NCBI GenBank assembly: GCA_019649035.1
Contig: BMAT01007478.1
Coordinates: forward strand, 44,402 to 74,028
Direction of reading: 5' to 3'
From: Elysia marginata
Lineage: Eukaryota; Mollusca; Gastropoda; Plakobranchidae
DNA: 29,627 nucleotides
In this document: positions 1 to 9,751 of the stretch, one piece after another
Numbering within the stretch: position 1 is the stretch's first letter
How the letters are laid out: each line of letters opens with the position of its first letter
The notes under the pieces: generated by a model
What the model was told of the DNA's origin: nothing
The model's input: only the letters and a program-made list of their open reading frames with translations
Databases searched by the model: none
Made by a program: the position numbers and the translations under genes

Positions 1-302
1 CATTGATGAGCACGAGTTCCTATTAAGACTATAAACAGAAATGTTGTCAGTCTTCTAAGAATTTTATAGTATTTTAATTTTTTTCCAACCACAAAAACAA
101 CAAAACAAAACAATTGTCTACTTCTCTTCTTTCACACAAAGATACTATATCCAATTCAAGTTTATTCAGTCAATACAAGGTTACATTAGTTACATTTAAA
201 ATAAGCAATGCTCAGTCAGGCTGACAGATTCTAACATTATGAATATTTAGGTAAAGTGGACTATAATGGGTGACCAACACATTTAATAGAGAAATGAAAT
301 GT
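1..302. other. No gene seen
   Basis: AT-rich unique-looking sequence without open frames or recognised elements. Confidence 0.6.
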
Positions 303-360
303 TCTCTCTCTCTCTCTCTCACTCTCTCTCGCTCTTGCTCTCTATCCCTCTATCTCTCTA
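303..360. repeat. (CT)n microsatellite
   Basis: Imperfect CT dinucleotide run with interruptions (gctcttgctc, tatc). Confidence 0.95.
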
Positions 361-714
361 TCTGTGTAGCATTTTCACTCTTTTGTGAAGTTTATAAAGA
401 GCCTGAATAATTATAATGAGGAAGAGTCATGGAGAAAACTGAAATTGTTATCAAATGTGAAATACAATAATTATTGACTAATCGATGTCTATCAAATTCA
501 TTAAAAGCTAAAAAATATTCTTGATTATTTCAGGCTAAAAGTTTAAAACACAAAAAAATATACATTCAAGCGTGAATTCAGGTGCAAAGCAAGCTGATAA
601 AGCAAACTGAAATTGAATAGCAAAGCACTGGTTAAAACCAATCTTCCGGATTTTGAAAGCCTCGCACAAAGTAACACAATAACAGAAACTCCGCTGTAAC
701 AACTTGAAGATTCT

Positions 715-1086
715 ATTAAGATGAAGACACAAGCACGCGTTGAAACGTTGAAAGATCTGAGGGGCAAACATTACTGACCGAGACGAGTACGGTACAGCAG
801 GGACATCACGATAGCGATGTAAAATGTCGCGGGGTGGTAGCAGTACTAAAAGATGGTCACAGGAAGAGAGGCCTGGACAGGCCATGACTTGAGACGAGTG
901 AAAACTAAATAATTCTCTAATAATGAAGAGCCAGAAGGACGCCGTCATCAGCCAAAATTACTTGGCCACGGGCGCGGTGACAACACCAAGGCCACAGGGC
1001 CCCGGCGTCATGGCAGTGGGGGTGCAAAGACAGGCAGGCGGAAGAAGACAGACGAAAAAAAAGAGAGATAGCGAGAGAGACATGTA
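715..1086 (+). other. GC/CpG-richer patch with short open frames
   Basis: About 300 bases with clearly more CpG than the surroundings (acgcgt, gtcgcgg, gggcgcgg, cccggcgtc). It holds two short plus-strand frames: one ends near 776 (KMKTQARVETLKDLRGKHY) and a 54-codon one starts at 924 (MKSQKDAVISQNYLATGAV...) and runs into the purine tract. No clear donor follows either. It could be a first exon or promoter-proximal region of a gene outside the window, or a fossil exon. Confidence 0.25.
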
Positions 1087-1660
1087 GGAACACAGAGAAA
1101 ACGGAAGGAAAATATATACACACGTATACCGAGAGACAGACAGACAGACAGAGAAAAGGACAGACAAGGATAATTAGTTAATAGAGGGGTTTTCACATTG
1201 AAAAGTAATGACAGGCAAAAAATGGTGGACAATATGATATTGACATGAATGTAAAAAAGAGAGTGAGAGAAACAGAGAGAGAGAGAAATAAAGAGACATA
1301 CACAGACAGAGAGAGAGATGGTGAAAGGGAGAGAAACAGATACACAGACACACAAACAGATATGGAGGCAGGGTACATTCATTCATAAAAGCAGGAAGAA
1401 CAAAAGAAAGTGATGGACAGGGTGACGCTGACGAGGACTCAACTGGGAGAAAGAGAGAGGAGAACGAGAGTAATAGGTAGAAGGAGCACCAGAGAAAAAA
1501 AGAGACAGAAAACGACAACACAGAGAGGTAAAAGGGAACGACGGAAACAAAGCACAAAAAGAGAATGATGGCGGAAGAGGAAGAGCTAGAGACAGCTAGA
1601 GATGCAGAGAAGTGGAAATGCCGGAGAGAAGGAGGTGGGGGAGAAGCATTAAAAGAAAAT
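1035..1660. repeat. Purine-rich (GA/GACA) low-complexity tract
   Basis: About 600 bases dominated by gagaga, gacagaca and aaagag on the plus strand. The minus-strand frames here translate to Leu/Ser/Cys/Phe-rich low complexity and are not genes. Confidence 0.85.
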
Positions 1661-1870
1661 TCATTTGAGGGGTCAGAGTTGATAACTGGTGTTATTAATG
1701 AGAGAACGAGTTAGCTACACTTTTGACCTGGCGAGAAGAAGAAAAAAAACGGGAGACCGCAGGGTAAAGCGGGAGAGAGGGTTTATAACAGTAGTGCAAG
1801 TAGGGAAGCAGAAATTACACACGGCTGGCGCAGTCTTTATCCTGCATTCCTGCAAAATTAGCTTCACCCC

Positions 1871-1897
1871 AAACACACACACACACACACACACACC
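1871..1897. repeat. (CA)n microsatellite
   Basis: A run of about 13 CA units. Confidence 0.95.
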
Positions 1898-1988
1898 AGA
1901 CTAAGGGTATCAAGAATGTTGTAGCCAATGACTAGTATGTGAAAAAAATGTTTAAAAATTCCCTATTCATAATTGTGATGAGGAATAC

Positions 1989-2001
1989 ACCCCCCCCCCC
2001 C
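1989..2001. repeat. Poly(C) run
   Basis: Homopolymer of about 13 C. Similar G/C runs occur at about 10973, 11572 and 12638, a recurrent feature of this genome. Confidence 0.85.
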
Positions 2002-2310
2002 TTTCTTTTCAATGTAAAGTTTATGAAAAACGGGCATTCGGTTAAGTTGCAGATATACAAGTTAACTACCAATTCAGACAGTCTTAAAATGATTAGCAGT
2101 TAGTCCACCATAAAGCAGATTTACATTTACAAGCACAAACTTCTCTGATTAAGAACTTACACGAAAGCAAATTTTTTTTTAAATTTCAGCCTTGACTTGA
2201 CTAAAATGACGACGGATCACAAAATTTGCCAATCGCTTATTTGACGTCTGATTCATTCTAAGAATAAAGCTAAAGCGATTGAGGAAGGATAAAAGGAGAC
2301 CAATGGTGTA

Positions 2311-2529
2311 TTGAACAGTGCTAATGATTTTTTTTGTACAATGGTGAGACTAGGGGACGTAAACTCGATCATCTCCTGTGGTTATTTTGCTCTTTTTTTC
2401 AATGAAATTTTGCTCTCGCCGATGGTAATGCGTTCTAGCCTGGCCGCACTGCCCAAATACAATGACAAAAATTCTAGTTCTAGCAGTACAAGCATCCACA
2501 GAGAAAATGACATTACGAAATCCTCCTGA
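2311..2529 (+). CDS. Possible plus-strand last exon (C-terminal tail)
   Basis: An open frame ending in TGA. Its last 35 or so codons read like a polar, Ser-rich cytoplasmic tail (SSLAALPKYNDKNSSSSSTS, then IHRENDITKSS and the stop). The upstream part (FFCTMVRLGDV...) is less convincing, and an acceptor could lie inside it after one of the T-rich tracts near 2330 or 2400. No partner exon is visible upstream in the window. The minus strand is also open, so this is a weak call. Confidence 0.22.
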   Translation: MNSANDFFCTMVRLGDVNSIISCGYFALFFNEILLSPMVMRSSLAALPKYNDKNSSSSSTSIHRENDITKSS

Positions 2530-2570
2530 TTCGTAATTTGGATTTAGTGAACTGATTTTCACCACGGATG

Positions 2571-2878
2571 GTTGGTTGGTTGTTTGAATTTTAACGTCTC
2601 TTTTCAACTTCAATGTTATATCAGAGACGGCGCTTGGGACAATTGAAAACATGCTGCCACACTGTGATGTACGGAGCGCTGCATACACCACACCCAGTCA
2701 CATTATCCTGACACCGGGCCGACCAGACTTAATACTAAATCCATAATGCCAGACACCAGGCGGATCTGATCAGCTACTAATACCAATTTTAAAGTCCTTC
2801 GTTTGACTCGGCCGGGGATCGAACCCGTACCTACCGATCTCTGAGCGAGTGTCTTTACCGCTAGGCCACAGAGCCGGT
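2571..2878 (-). mobile_element. tRNA-derived SINE, family A, copy 1
   Basis: On the minus strand the tRNA-like head starts at about 2878 with an A-box-like TGGCCTAGCGGT and a B box GGTTCGATCCC near 2814-2824. A body of about 210 bases follows, ending in an (AACC)n-like tail near 2571-2584 (ggttggttggttg on the plus strand). A second copy with the same structure lies at 26107-26387. The head keeps A-to-B box spacing but no intact acceptor stem, so it is a SINE promoter and not a tRNA gene. Confidence 0.85.
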
Positions 2879-3399
2879 ATGGACACTCGCCGATCGCGGA
2901 CAGGCCGAAAACTGACCACAGTCGGCGGTAGTCAAAATTTGTATGAGCAGTCACTTATCCAAGCATATCCATTTACAGACTTCTTTCTTTCTCCTGCGGA
3001 TTACTTTCCCTTTCATCGTGGCGGTGAATTTCCCAAGCTTTCTCAATCGCTACAAAAACTAAAATTGCTCAATGGAGTATTTAAATCTTTCCTGCAATAG
3101 CAAAACGAAAATGTAGACTTTCTCAATGCGCAAAGGAAGAGATTTAGTTATAGCGAAGCACTCCGTCAGATACACATTTGAGAGAAAATACAAAAGATGT
3201 GTATTTTACACTCATATCGTAACAGCTTGATTCGCACCAAAAATTTAATAATAAAATTGTCTAAAAGTCGAGTGTGTACCACGTTAGGCACAGCACCAAA
3301 AACAAGGCTATAGAAGGTTGTGTCAATGCATTCTTCATTCTGTCAAAGAAGTTTCTTTTCCGCGTATAAAGAAGACGCGGTTTACTTGATTGACATTAG
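2879..3399. other. No confirmed gene
   Basis: A plus-strand frame from 2849 to 3100 begins inside the SINE. It has no splice support and an unremarkable composition, so I do not call it. Confidence 0.5.
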
Positions 3400-3612
3400 A
3401 GACCTTTAGCACACGCACCGTGTCTCACTACGCGTACGTGAAAATCGGGAAAGCAGATTGAGTTACTATGAAAATAATGAAACCAGTTTCTAAAAATAGA
3501 ACGTCTGTGGGTCTATTTTTAGAAACTGGTTTCATTATTTTTATAGTAACTCAATCTGCTTTCCCGATTTTCACGTACGCGTAGTGAGACACGGTGCGTG
3601 TGCTAAAGGTCT
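3400..3612. repeat. Near-perfect long palindrome, 101-bp arms
   Basis: The left arm 3400-3500 is the reverse complement of the right arm 3512-3612, with an 11-base loop (3501-3511). The only unpaired position I find is G3470 opposite T3542, a G-U wobble in plus-strand RNA. The arms start and end with AGACCTTTAGCAC and its complement. No clear target-site duplication is visible. It may be a foldback element/hairpin MITE, a recent inverted duplication, or a source of double-stranded RNA. Confidence 0.95.
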
Positions 3613-3894
3613 GTATTATCAGTGCCATCTGACCTTTCGAACGAATCGTAATTTTTTGTTATTAATGTACCCCATATACACCGTTCTCGAACTTTGCAAA
3701 CATAAAAGCTAAACGAGAACATTAGGAAACGAGAAAGGTTTGCAACATTATAAGAAATTTATTAGGAACCCTAAATTTACAATTTTTCTTGTCCATGTTT
3801 TCTTGAATTTGATATAATTATCTTTATTTTTTAATTGATTTTTTTTTCTATTTCCAATTGTCTAAGTTATTCATGTTTTTGTAAACTTGCATGA

Positions 3895-3990
3895 AAGAAA
3901 TTGTGTAGCGTGTGTTTTGTCAAGCGCTTTGAGACTTTAAAATATTGTAAAAAGCGCTATAGAAATCTAGATATCATTAATATTATTATA

Positions 3991-4025
<35 letters not shown>

Positions 4026-4060
4026 TATTATCATTATTATCATTTTTCTTATTAACATTA
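3895..4060 (+). mobile_element. Non-LTR retroelement 3' tail ending in (ATT)n
   Basis: The sequence aagcgctttgag ... aaaaagcgctatagaaatc followed by an (ATT)n microsatellite (about 3978-4040) matches the 3'-end architecture seen in many CR1/L2-type LINEs and the SINEs that use their machinery (family knowledge). No reverse-transcriptase frame is visible upstream, so this is a SINE or a 5'-truncated LINE copy of unknown 5' limit. Confidence 0.6.
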
Positions 4061-4365
4061 GAAATAATGCTTTTGGCGCCTATGTATTGAGGTGCAGGCG
4101 GGTACACGCCTTAGCTTCTAGACAGATAACATAGCTTAAGAGTAGGCTAGATAAAGGTCTTGAAAAGGTTGTAATAATTGAAATTCTACGCAACTGAAAA
4201 AGGCGGATTGGACGTGAACGCTTTAAATGTTGATGATTGCCGTGCCAGAACTTATTGTTAATTTTCCAAGACCTGAAAGGGAACAACCGAAATTGCAATT
4301 CAATAGAGAAAAGGAGTGAAAATTGTCATTGAAATAGGATTGTACGGGTGCTTTACACATGTACA

Positions 4366-4440
4366 CAAGCTAGGTCTAGGTCATTGTTGCTTGTGATACT
4401 GAAACTGTTTGTTATTGTTATATGTAATATAATACACTTC
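4366..4440 (+). repeat. Diverged direct repeat, copy 1
   Basis: Contains ctaggtctaggtcattgttg and, further on, tgtttgttat ... atgtaat(a/g)taataca. These recur in the same order at 5022-5090. Confidence 0.6.
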
Positions 4441-5021
4441 AAATTGGATTGGACAATGCAATCAGTAGAACTGCCGTTTTTTTCTTGACCGGGTTGTGAC
4501 TCAAACTCAAAGTTAGAAAAAGACTGCTTCAAAAAAAAAAACAGCATTCATTCTAGAAATCAAAATTGCGTCTCTGTATTCTATTGTGTAAGAACTACAT
4601 TATTGTGTCGCTACTTTTTATCACGCATCATACGTACTTTATAATCCCCATATGCGCTTATGTACATTCTTATATATACTTTTAGCTTATTCTCCATAGC
4701 GTTGTGCCGAAGGAGTTTAAGCTCGACTGTCAGTGCAAAAGCAGAGAAACTGGAGCATAAGTGTTGTACTGATCTATGTCATTTATGTTTTCATATAATT
4801 CAAACAAAGAAGATCTCTCATAAAGCAATTCCAAGTGATGAGCATGCAAAATCAAAAGCTAATATAAAATGGAGACGTGTCTGACACCTACTCACAGTCG
4901 GGTGTTGGGCTTGCATTCCGACGGTTTAGTCCAACAAAAACTATAAATTTACTAGGGTTAATTCGTTTTCTGATGACGTATAATATTTATTGTGGCATCC
5001 AATATTTTTTAAAGTAGGTAC

Positions 5022-5090
5022 TAGGTCTAGGTCATTCTTGTTGCTACTCACTCTGTGTTTGTTATACTTAAATGTAATGTAATACAAGAT
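5022..5090 (+). repeat. Diverged direct repeat, copy 2
   Basis: Second copy of the repeat at 4366-4440, about 655 bases downstream in the same orientation, with substitutions and small indels. It probably belongs to an uncharacterised interspersed repeat. Confidence 0.6.
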
Positions 5091-5430
5091 GATTCAGTGG
5101 TGTCAGGGTGACGATATAGCCTAAGGTCTTGCTCAACTTTCAAATTTTGAATTGAGCTAAGCTGATCCGAGGCGAGCCGAACTGGATTGAGCAACTAAAC
5201 CGGATACATGAGCTAGCTAGAACACTAAGTTTTGGGTTGAACTTCAAATTGGATGTAGAGGACTAATAAAAGCAATTAATACATATCAATCAATCTTTTA
5301 TCTGCAGCCATTTTCAGGAAAGTTTCACAATTGATGTCCTTTTCAACAAATGTAGAACATTAGAAACCAGTTAGGTTTGTAAAAAAGTTTTAATCATGGT
5401 AATCCGAAACCGCAGTTATCAGTTACAATG

Positions 5431-5530
5431 TCAGCGTAGCTTAGAGATTAAGGCTGCACTCAGCCTATATATTCAAAGTCTTGGTCCCGAAGTGACCCCA
5501 TTTGGGTCAATACGTGCCTCTGAAGCCTAT
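5431..5530 (+). mobile_element. Decayed tRNA-like SINE head
   Basis: The segment gcgtagcttagagattaagg resembles an A box, and about 38 bases further ctTGGTCCCGAA resembles a degraded B box. The following agtgaccccatttgggtcaa looks like SINE body. No defined 3' end is visible. Confidence 0.4.
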
Positions 5531-6685
5531 TTGTTAGATGTTTATGCAAAATAGATTTAGCCGAAACATCACATTACTATGAAATTGAAACGAGGATAAC
5601 AGGGAGCAACCAAGATTATCGCAACGCGAACCTTGACCACCGAGACGTGGGCTTTTTGCCTAATAATCAGAGGTTTAAGAAGAGAATAAAACTTCTCGTG
5701 CAGAAATCGAAAGCATCTATAATTATAGCTTCATGAAACAAAGCGGAATATTAAAATTTTGAAATGTGTTAAACTGCTTGAAAATGTCTTTTAACTTGTA
5801 ATTTGCTGAAATAGCCTGCTATTGTATATTGCTTGCAGCTGGGAAATCCAAGAGGTGGTGCTGCGTGCCAGCATTAGAAACAAGCCAAGGCCTAATACTG
5901 TGTTATGGCAGTACAATCCTATTTCAGTTAGATTTTTTTTCACTCCCTCTGCCTCTTCAAATTCATTAAGATTTGGGTTTTTCAATTTCAGGTCTCGGAA
6001 AATTAACAAGAGATTATGACATGAAATGGCAATAAGCAACATTCAAAGCGTTCGCACCTAACCCTCCTTTTTTCAGCTGAGTAGAATTTCAATAATACAA
6101 CTTATCAAGACCTTTGCCTGGGCTTCTCTTGAATTTCCAAATAATTTAATAACGTTCTCGATTTACAATGCCCCAAAACCTTTGTTATTTGTTGGGTTTT
6201 TTTTTTTTTGAGTTAAGCCACTCCTTTATATCTCCTGATATTTTAAGTATTTTTCTAAATTCTCAACAATAAATCAAGCGACACGATGAAAGCGGTAGAA
6301 ATTGATTGCTTTTTAAAGATGTTGAATAACCTGAAGATGGTCCTATCTGTTACAGTAACTGGTAAAAAAGGTTTAAAACACGGTAACTCGAGAGCTGTTG
6401 GTTAATGTGCGCGGTCTTGTTCAACTTAGTCCTCAGGCTGAAACTAATAGCCCCCTCACTGGGCGCAGTTGAGATCTGACCTCACACGTTTTATAACCAG
6501 AGTAGAGATTGGACACTAGTTGAAAGTAGAATCAGGGTTCTACGTATTCTGCATGTTGAGCTCATGAAAATAAAAAAAAACCAAAAGTTACAAAAAACAC
6601 GCATGAAGAATTGAGTGAAAATTGTATACAGTTGATAAGTGTGTACCTTTTTTTAATGTGCACCATTGTAAGCGAGCGAAATATT

Positions 6686-6719
6686 TCACTCTGGGTCTAG
6701 ACGAAGTCCACAGTGTAAC
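6686..6719 (-). CDS. Exon 9 (tentative): last coding exon with stop
   Basis: After an acceptor cactcattaacag above 6719, one base completes an Arg codon with exon 8. Ten codons follow (LHCGLRLDPE), then TGA at 6688-6686. An ATTAAA poly(A)-signal-like hexamer lies on the minus strand at about 6657-6652, some 30 bases past the stop. The exon is so short that chance is a real possibility. The true last exon may lie further down. Confidence 0.3.
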
Positions 6720-9717
6720 CTGTTAATGAGTGTGTGGCTGTGCATGCGTGTTTAAATAATGCCATATATACGGAGTATTTGAAAGTCTGTCTTTTTTTTT
6801 AGACTCCGTGTAAAAACTCAATTCTATATTACCTTTTAGTTCTTATATATGTTATTTTCTTTAAAAGTGTCATTTTATGCATCTGTAACAGCTGTTGGTG
6901 GGAGCTAGAGTTACAAACAAAAAGAGAGAAAAAAAAACCCTCTCTTGTTGCCCTTTTTAATCACCTCTTTGAAAATGACATGTAGCGCGTTTTGTCACGG
7001 AGTATTTCATTTGGTCTTATCAAACTAAGACTACAGGAGTTATGATTTAATCACCTGCTAAAACTCTTCCCATATTTCATTGAAATAGCACTAAACGTTC
7101 TCTTTACCTACGCAAAACCAGGTACTCGTTCACCAAGCGCCCATTCATGCTTTGGGCTTCAAAGACCTAGAACCAAGATTAAAGGAAAGTAGGTTTATAT
7201 GGGTCGACTGTTTAAATGACTTATTATAGGATGCTGTAAAACCCAAGCATAGGTCAAGATGAAGCAACCTATATCGTTCCATTTCGCAGGTCCTGAATCT
7301 AAGTATCTTTTTAAGTAAAAGTTAAGAGTACCAATATCTTTACATGAACAAACTTAGGCTAAAGAAAGAAAGAAAATACAAATACTTTCAATAAAAGCAT
7401 ATCGTGTGATAAGAAGACAAAGTTGGAGGCAAATGTGAGACCTGCAGTCGCGTAACAGGTCTATAACCATAAGAAAAGGTGTACAACAAACATTTCTACG
7501 TGTCGCTAAATTTTATTTCAGTTCACAGACTTGATTATACGGTGATACTTCTTCCTAGGTCTATATACCACCTAGGGAGTGCAAGTGTATAATATGCGCA
7601 ATATTTGTTTTTGATGCTGGTAATGTTAATTATATACCATTTTTAATCTCCATGATGAATTCAAGATGTTTTTTGTTTGTTTGTTTGTTTTTGTTGTGGT
7701 TTTTTTGTTTTGTTTTTTTCTTGTTTTGTTTTTCTTTTTTTCTTTTTTTAGGGGGGAGGTTAGGGATGAGGGGGCTGCTGCGGATAATGCGATGAATTCC
7801 ACATAACTAGGTAAACCTTCGCGTTTTTCTTACATATTATCATGAACTTAATTAGGCCGTCGTGAAAAATTACACCTTTCTAGAAGTCTTCTTCCATTCA
7901 CAGAATTTTTTTCGACCATATTTGGTAGTAAATATAATCATATTCTCTGATCACGTTCAGGGTGAACGTGTTCTACAAATTATACAAAACCTTTTCACAC
8001 AATGAAGCGAGACCACACTAAAAACCCACACATCATTAAGCACAGGATATGAACTATTGACTAGAATTGTGTACATTTCGAGCGTTACACATTACATTAA
8101 ATGTTGGCACGTGATGAAAGAGTCTGAGGGGCTAAAAATGTTTGGTCAAAATCTGCTTTCTACAGAGATTTAGTTGCGGCATAGCATGAAGTTGTCCTTT
8201 GCTTGTTTATTTTTTTCATTAAGTGAAACGTTATAGTACACAGTTGCTGTTTTACATTTATCTGCACAAGAAACAAACCTTTAATGAAAGAAGAGACTGG
8301 CCAACTAACCAAGATATCAGACTAACGCTCTCTAACTAACCAATTAAATAACATCACCCACCCTAGAAAAATAGTCAACGGAGCAAACACTATCCACCAT
8401 ATAAATAAGTTACACAAATATTGACGAACCCAATATTGTCAAACCAATCAATTAAAAGCAGATGCATAAGGAACAAATCTGGTATCAAAAGTAAAGTTTT
8501 CCAAGCTCGAGGAGACGAGCGTGAGGTAGCAGGGAGGAAGGTCCTTCTTTTTTCAGGAACTCTGCATTGTGAGGCATTTCGCCATTGCTTTCCTCGCCAC
8601 CTTTACTTATGCCAAGCCTTATGAGAGACCTAGCTACCCATCAAGTGCTGGTTGGGCACAGGGGACAATCAAAATTTGCCCGGGCTGAGGACCGAACCCG
8701 CGACCTCTCAGATAACGGTCAACCGCCCCACGTACCGATTGCGCCACCGCTCAACTTATATTAGAAAAACAAAGACTGACCAACGAATGAAGACAACACA
8801 CATTATAGCCCACTTTCCTACAAACCTACAGATCAATGGACAAACAACTTTCTTTCTATGAGCCAAGCAATAGCTTACCAACTAACCTAAACATTAGACA
8901 GATTCTGTCCAACAAATAAAAACAAACAACATCGTCTCTACAGTCGAGGGCAAAGACTGACCAACGAACCAGCCGGTAGAGCAAATGATATGTAAAGAAA
9001 CAATCGATCTAGTATGCTGTGTCTCGCTGTTCTCGCTCTACTGCTCACGTTAGGGAAGGCCATGAATATTTCTCAATAACTTTGTCTCTGAGTGATGACA
9101 TGAGAACTGTCAGTTTTATGATAGTTGGATTTTTTATCCTTTCAATAAAATTCAGGCATAGCAGCGCAACACTCGTACACGCACACCCCGCCTCATTAGA
9201 CGAGGGGTTTTAGCTTTTATAATAATCGTGTGAATAATTTCTGAAACGTTCTCATACGTACAGGACAGAAACATAACATTTGTACGCCGACTATGAAAAT
9301 ATAATTTATGTAAATTATAAGTTTCGTCATATATGAATAACTTAATGCGCGAGCACACTTTAAAATTTACACAGAGACGCGTATAAAACCATTACAATTC
9401 AGGAAACCTATGCCTGGCCGTTATGACTATGTGCGGAAAACGCGGTATATCTACATCATAGGAAAATTATAAGTCTATCATGACAAGGAGCTAACAAAAT
9501 AAAGCAAATCTAGAAGAGTAATATTTTGATGTTCTGCTAAACCATTGAGATCGGATGCGTCCGTCCCGGTAACATATAACATAGATCAAGTGTAAACCAG
9601 TCCAGATAGTAGACCATTAGTTAATGGCTTGGCTACATAAAAATTTCAATGCATTCGATCTTCTTTTAATTATCTGTTCACGTTATCTAGTTTAGCAACT
9701 TAAACCTAACGACCAAT

Positions 9718-9751
<34 letters not shown>

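Larger units (their letters stand above)
4061..6650. other. Mostly unassigned flank of the minus-strand gene
   Basis: Apart from the repeats listed at 4366, 5022 and 5431 I see no gene. A frame at 5791-6042 (minus) is open on both strands and may be an old transposon fragment. Confidence 0.5.

Noticed and set aside
535-1557. Several minus-strand frames rich in Leu, Ser, Cys and Phe
   Set aside because: They are translations of the purine-rich low-complexity tract and overlap in several frames at once.
2805-2878. tRNA gene-like sequences here and at 8681-8752, 23490-23557 and 26320-26387
   Set aside because: A and B boxes are present, but there is no matching acceptor stem and SINE bodies follow, so they are SINE heads, not tRNA genes.
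5791-6042. Long frame open on both strands (minus: NLNEFEEAEGVKKNLTEIGL...)
   Set aside because: Open on both strands, no splice sites giving a phase-compatible exon, and it looks more like an eroded repeat fragment.
6447-6535. Alternative last exon for the minus gene after an AG near 6535, ending TTATAA near 6492
   Set aside because: Possible in phase, but the acceptor has no pyrimidine tract; the exon at 6719-6686 is slightly better. Neither is secure.
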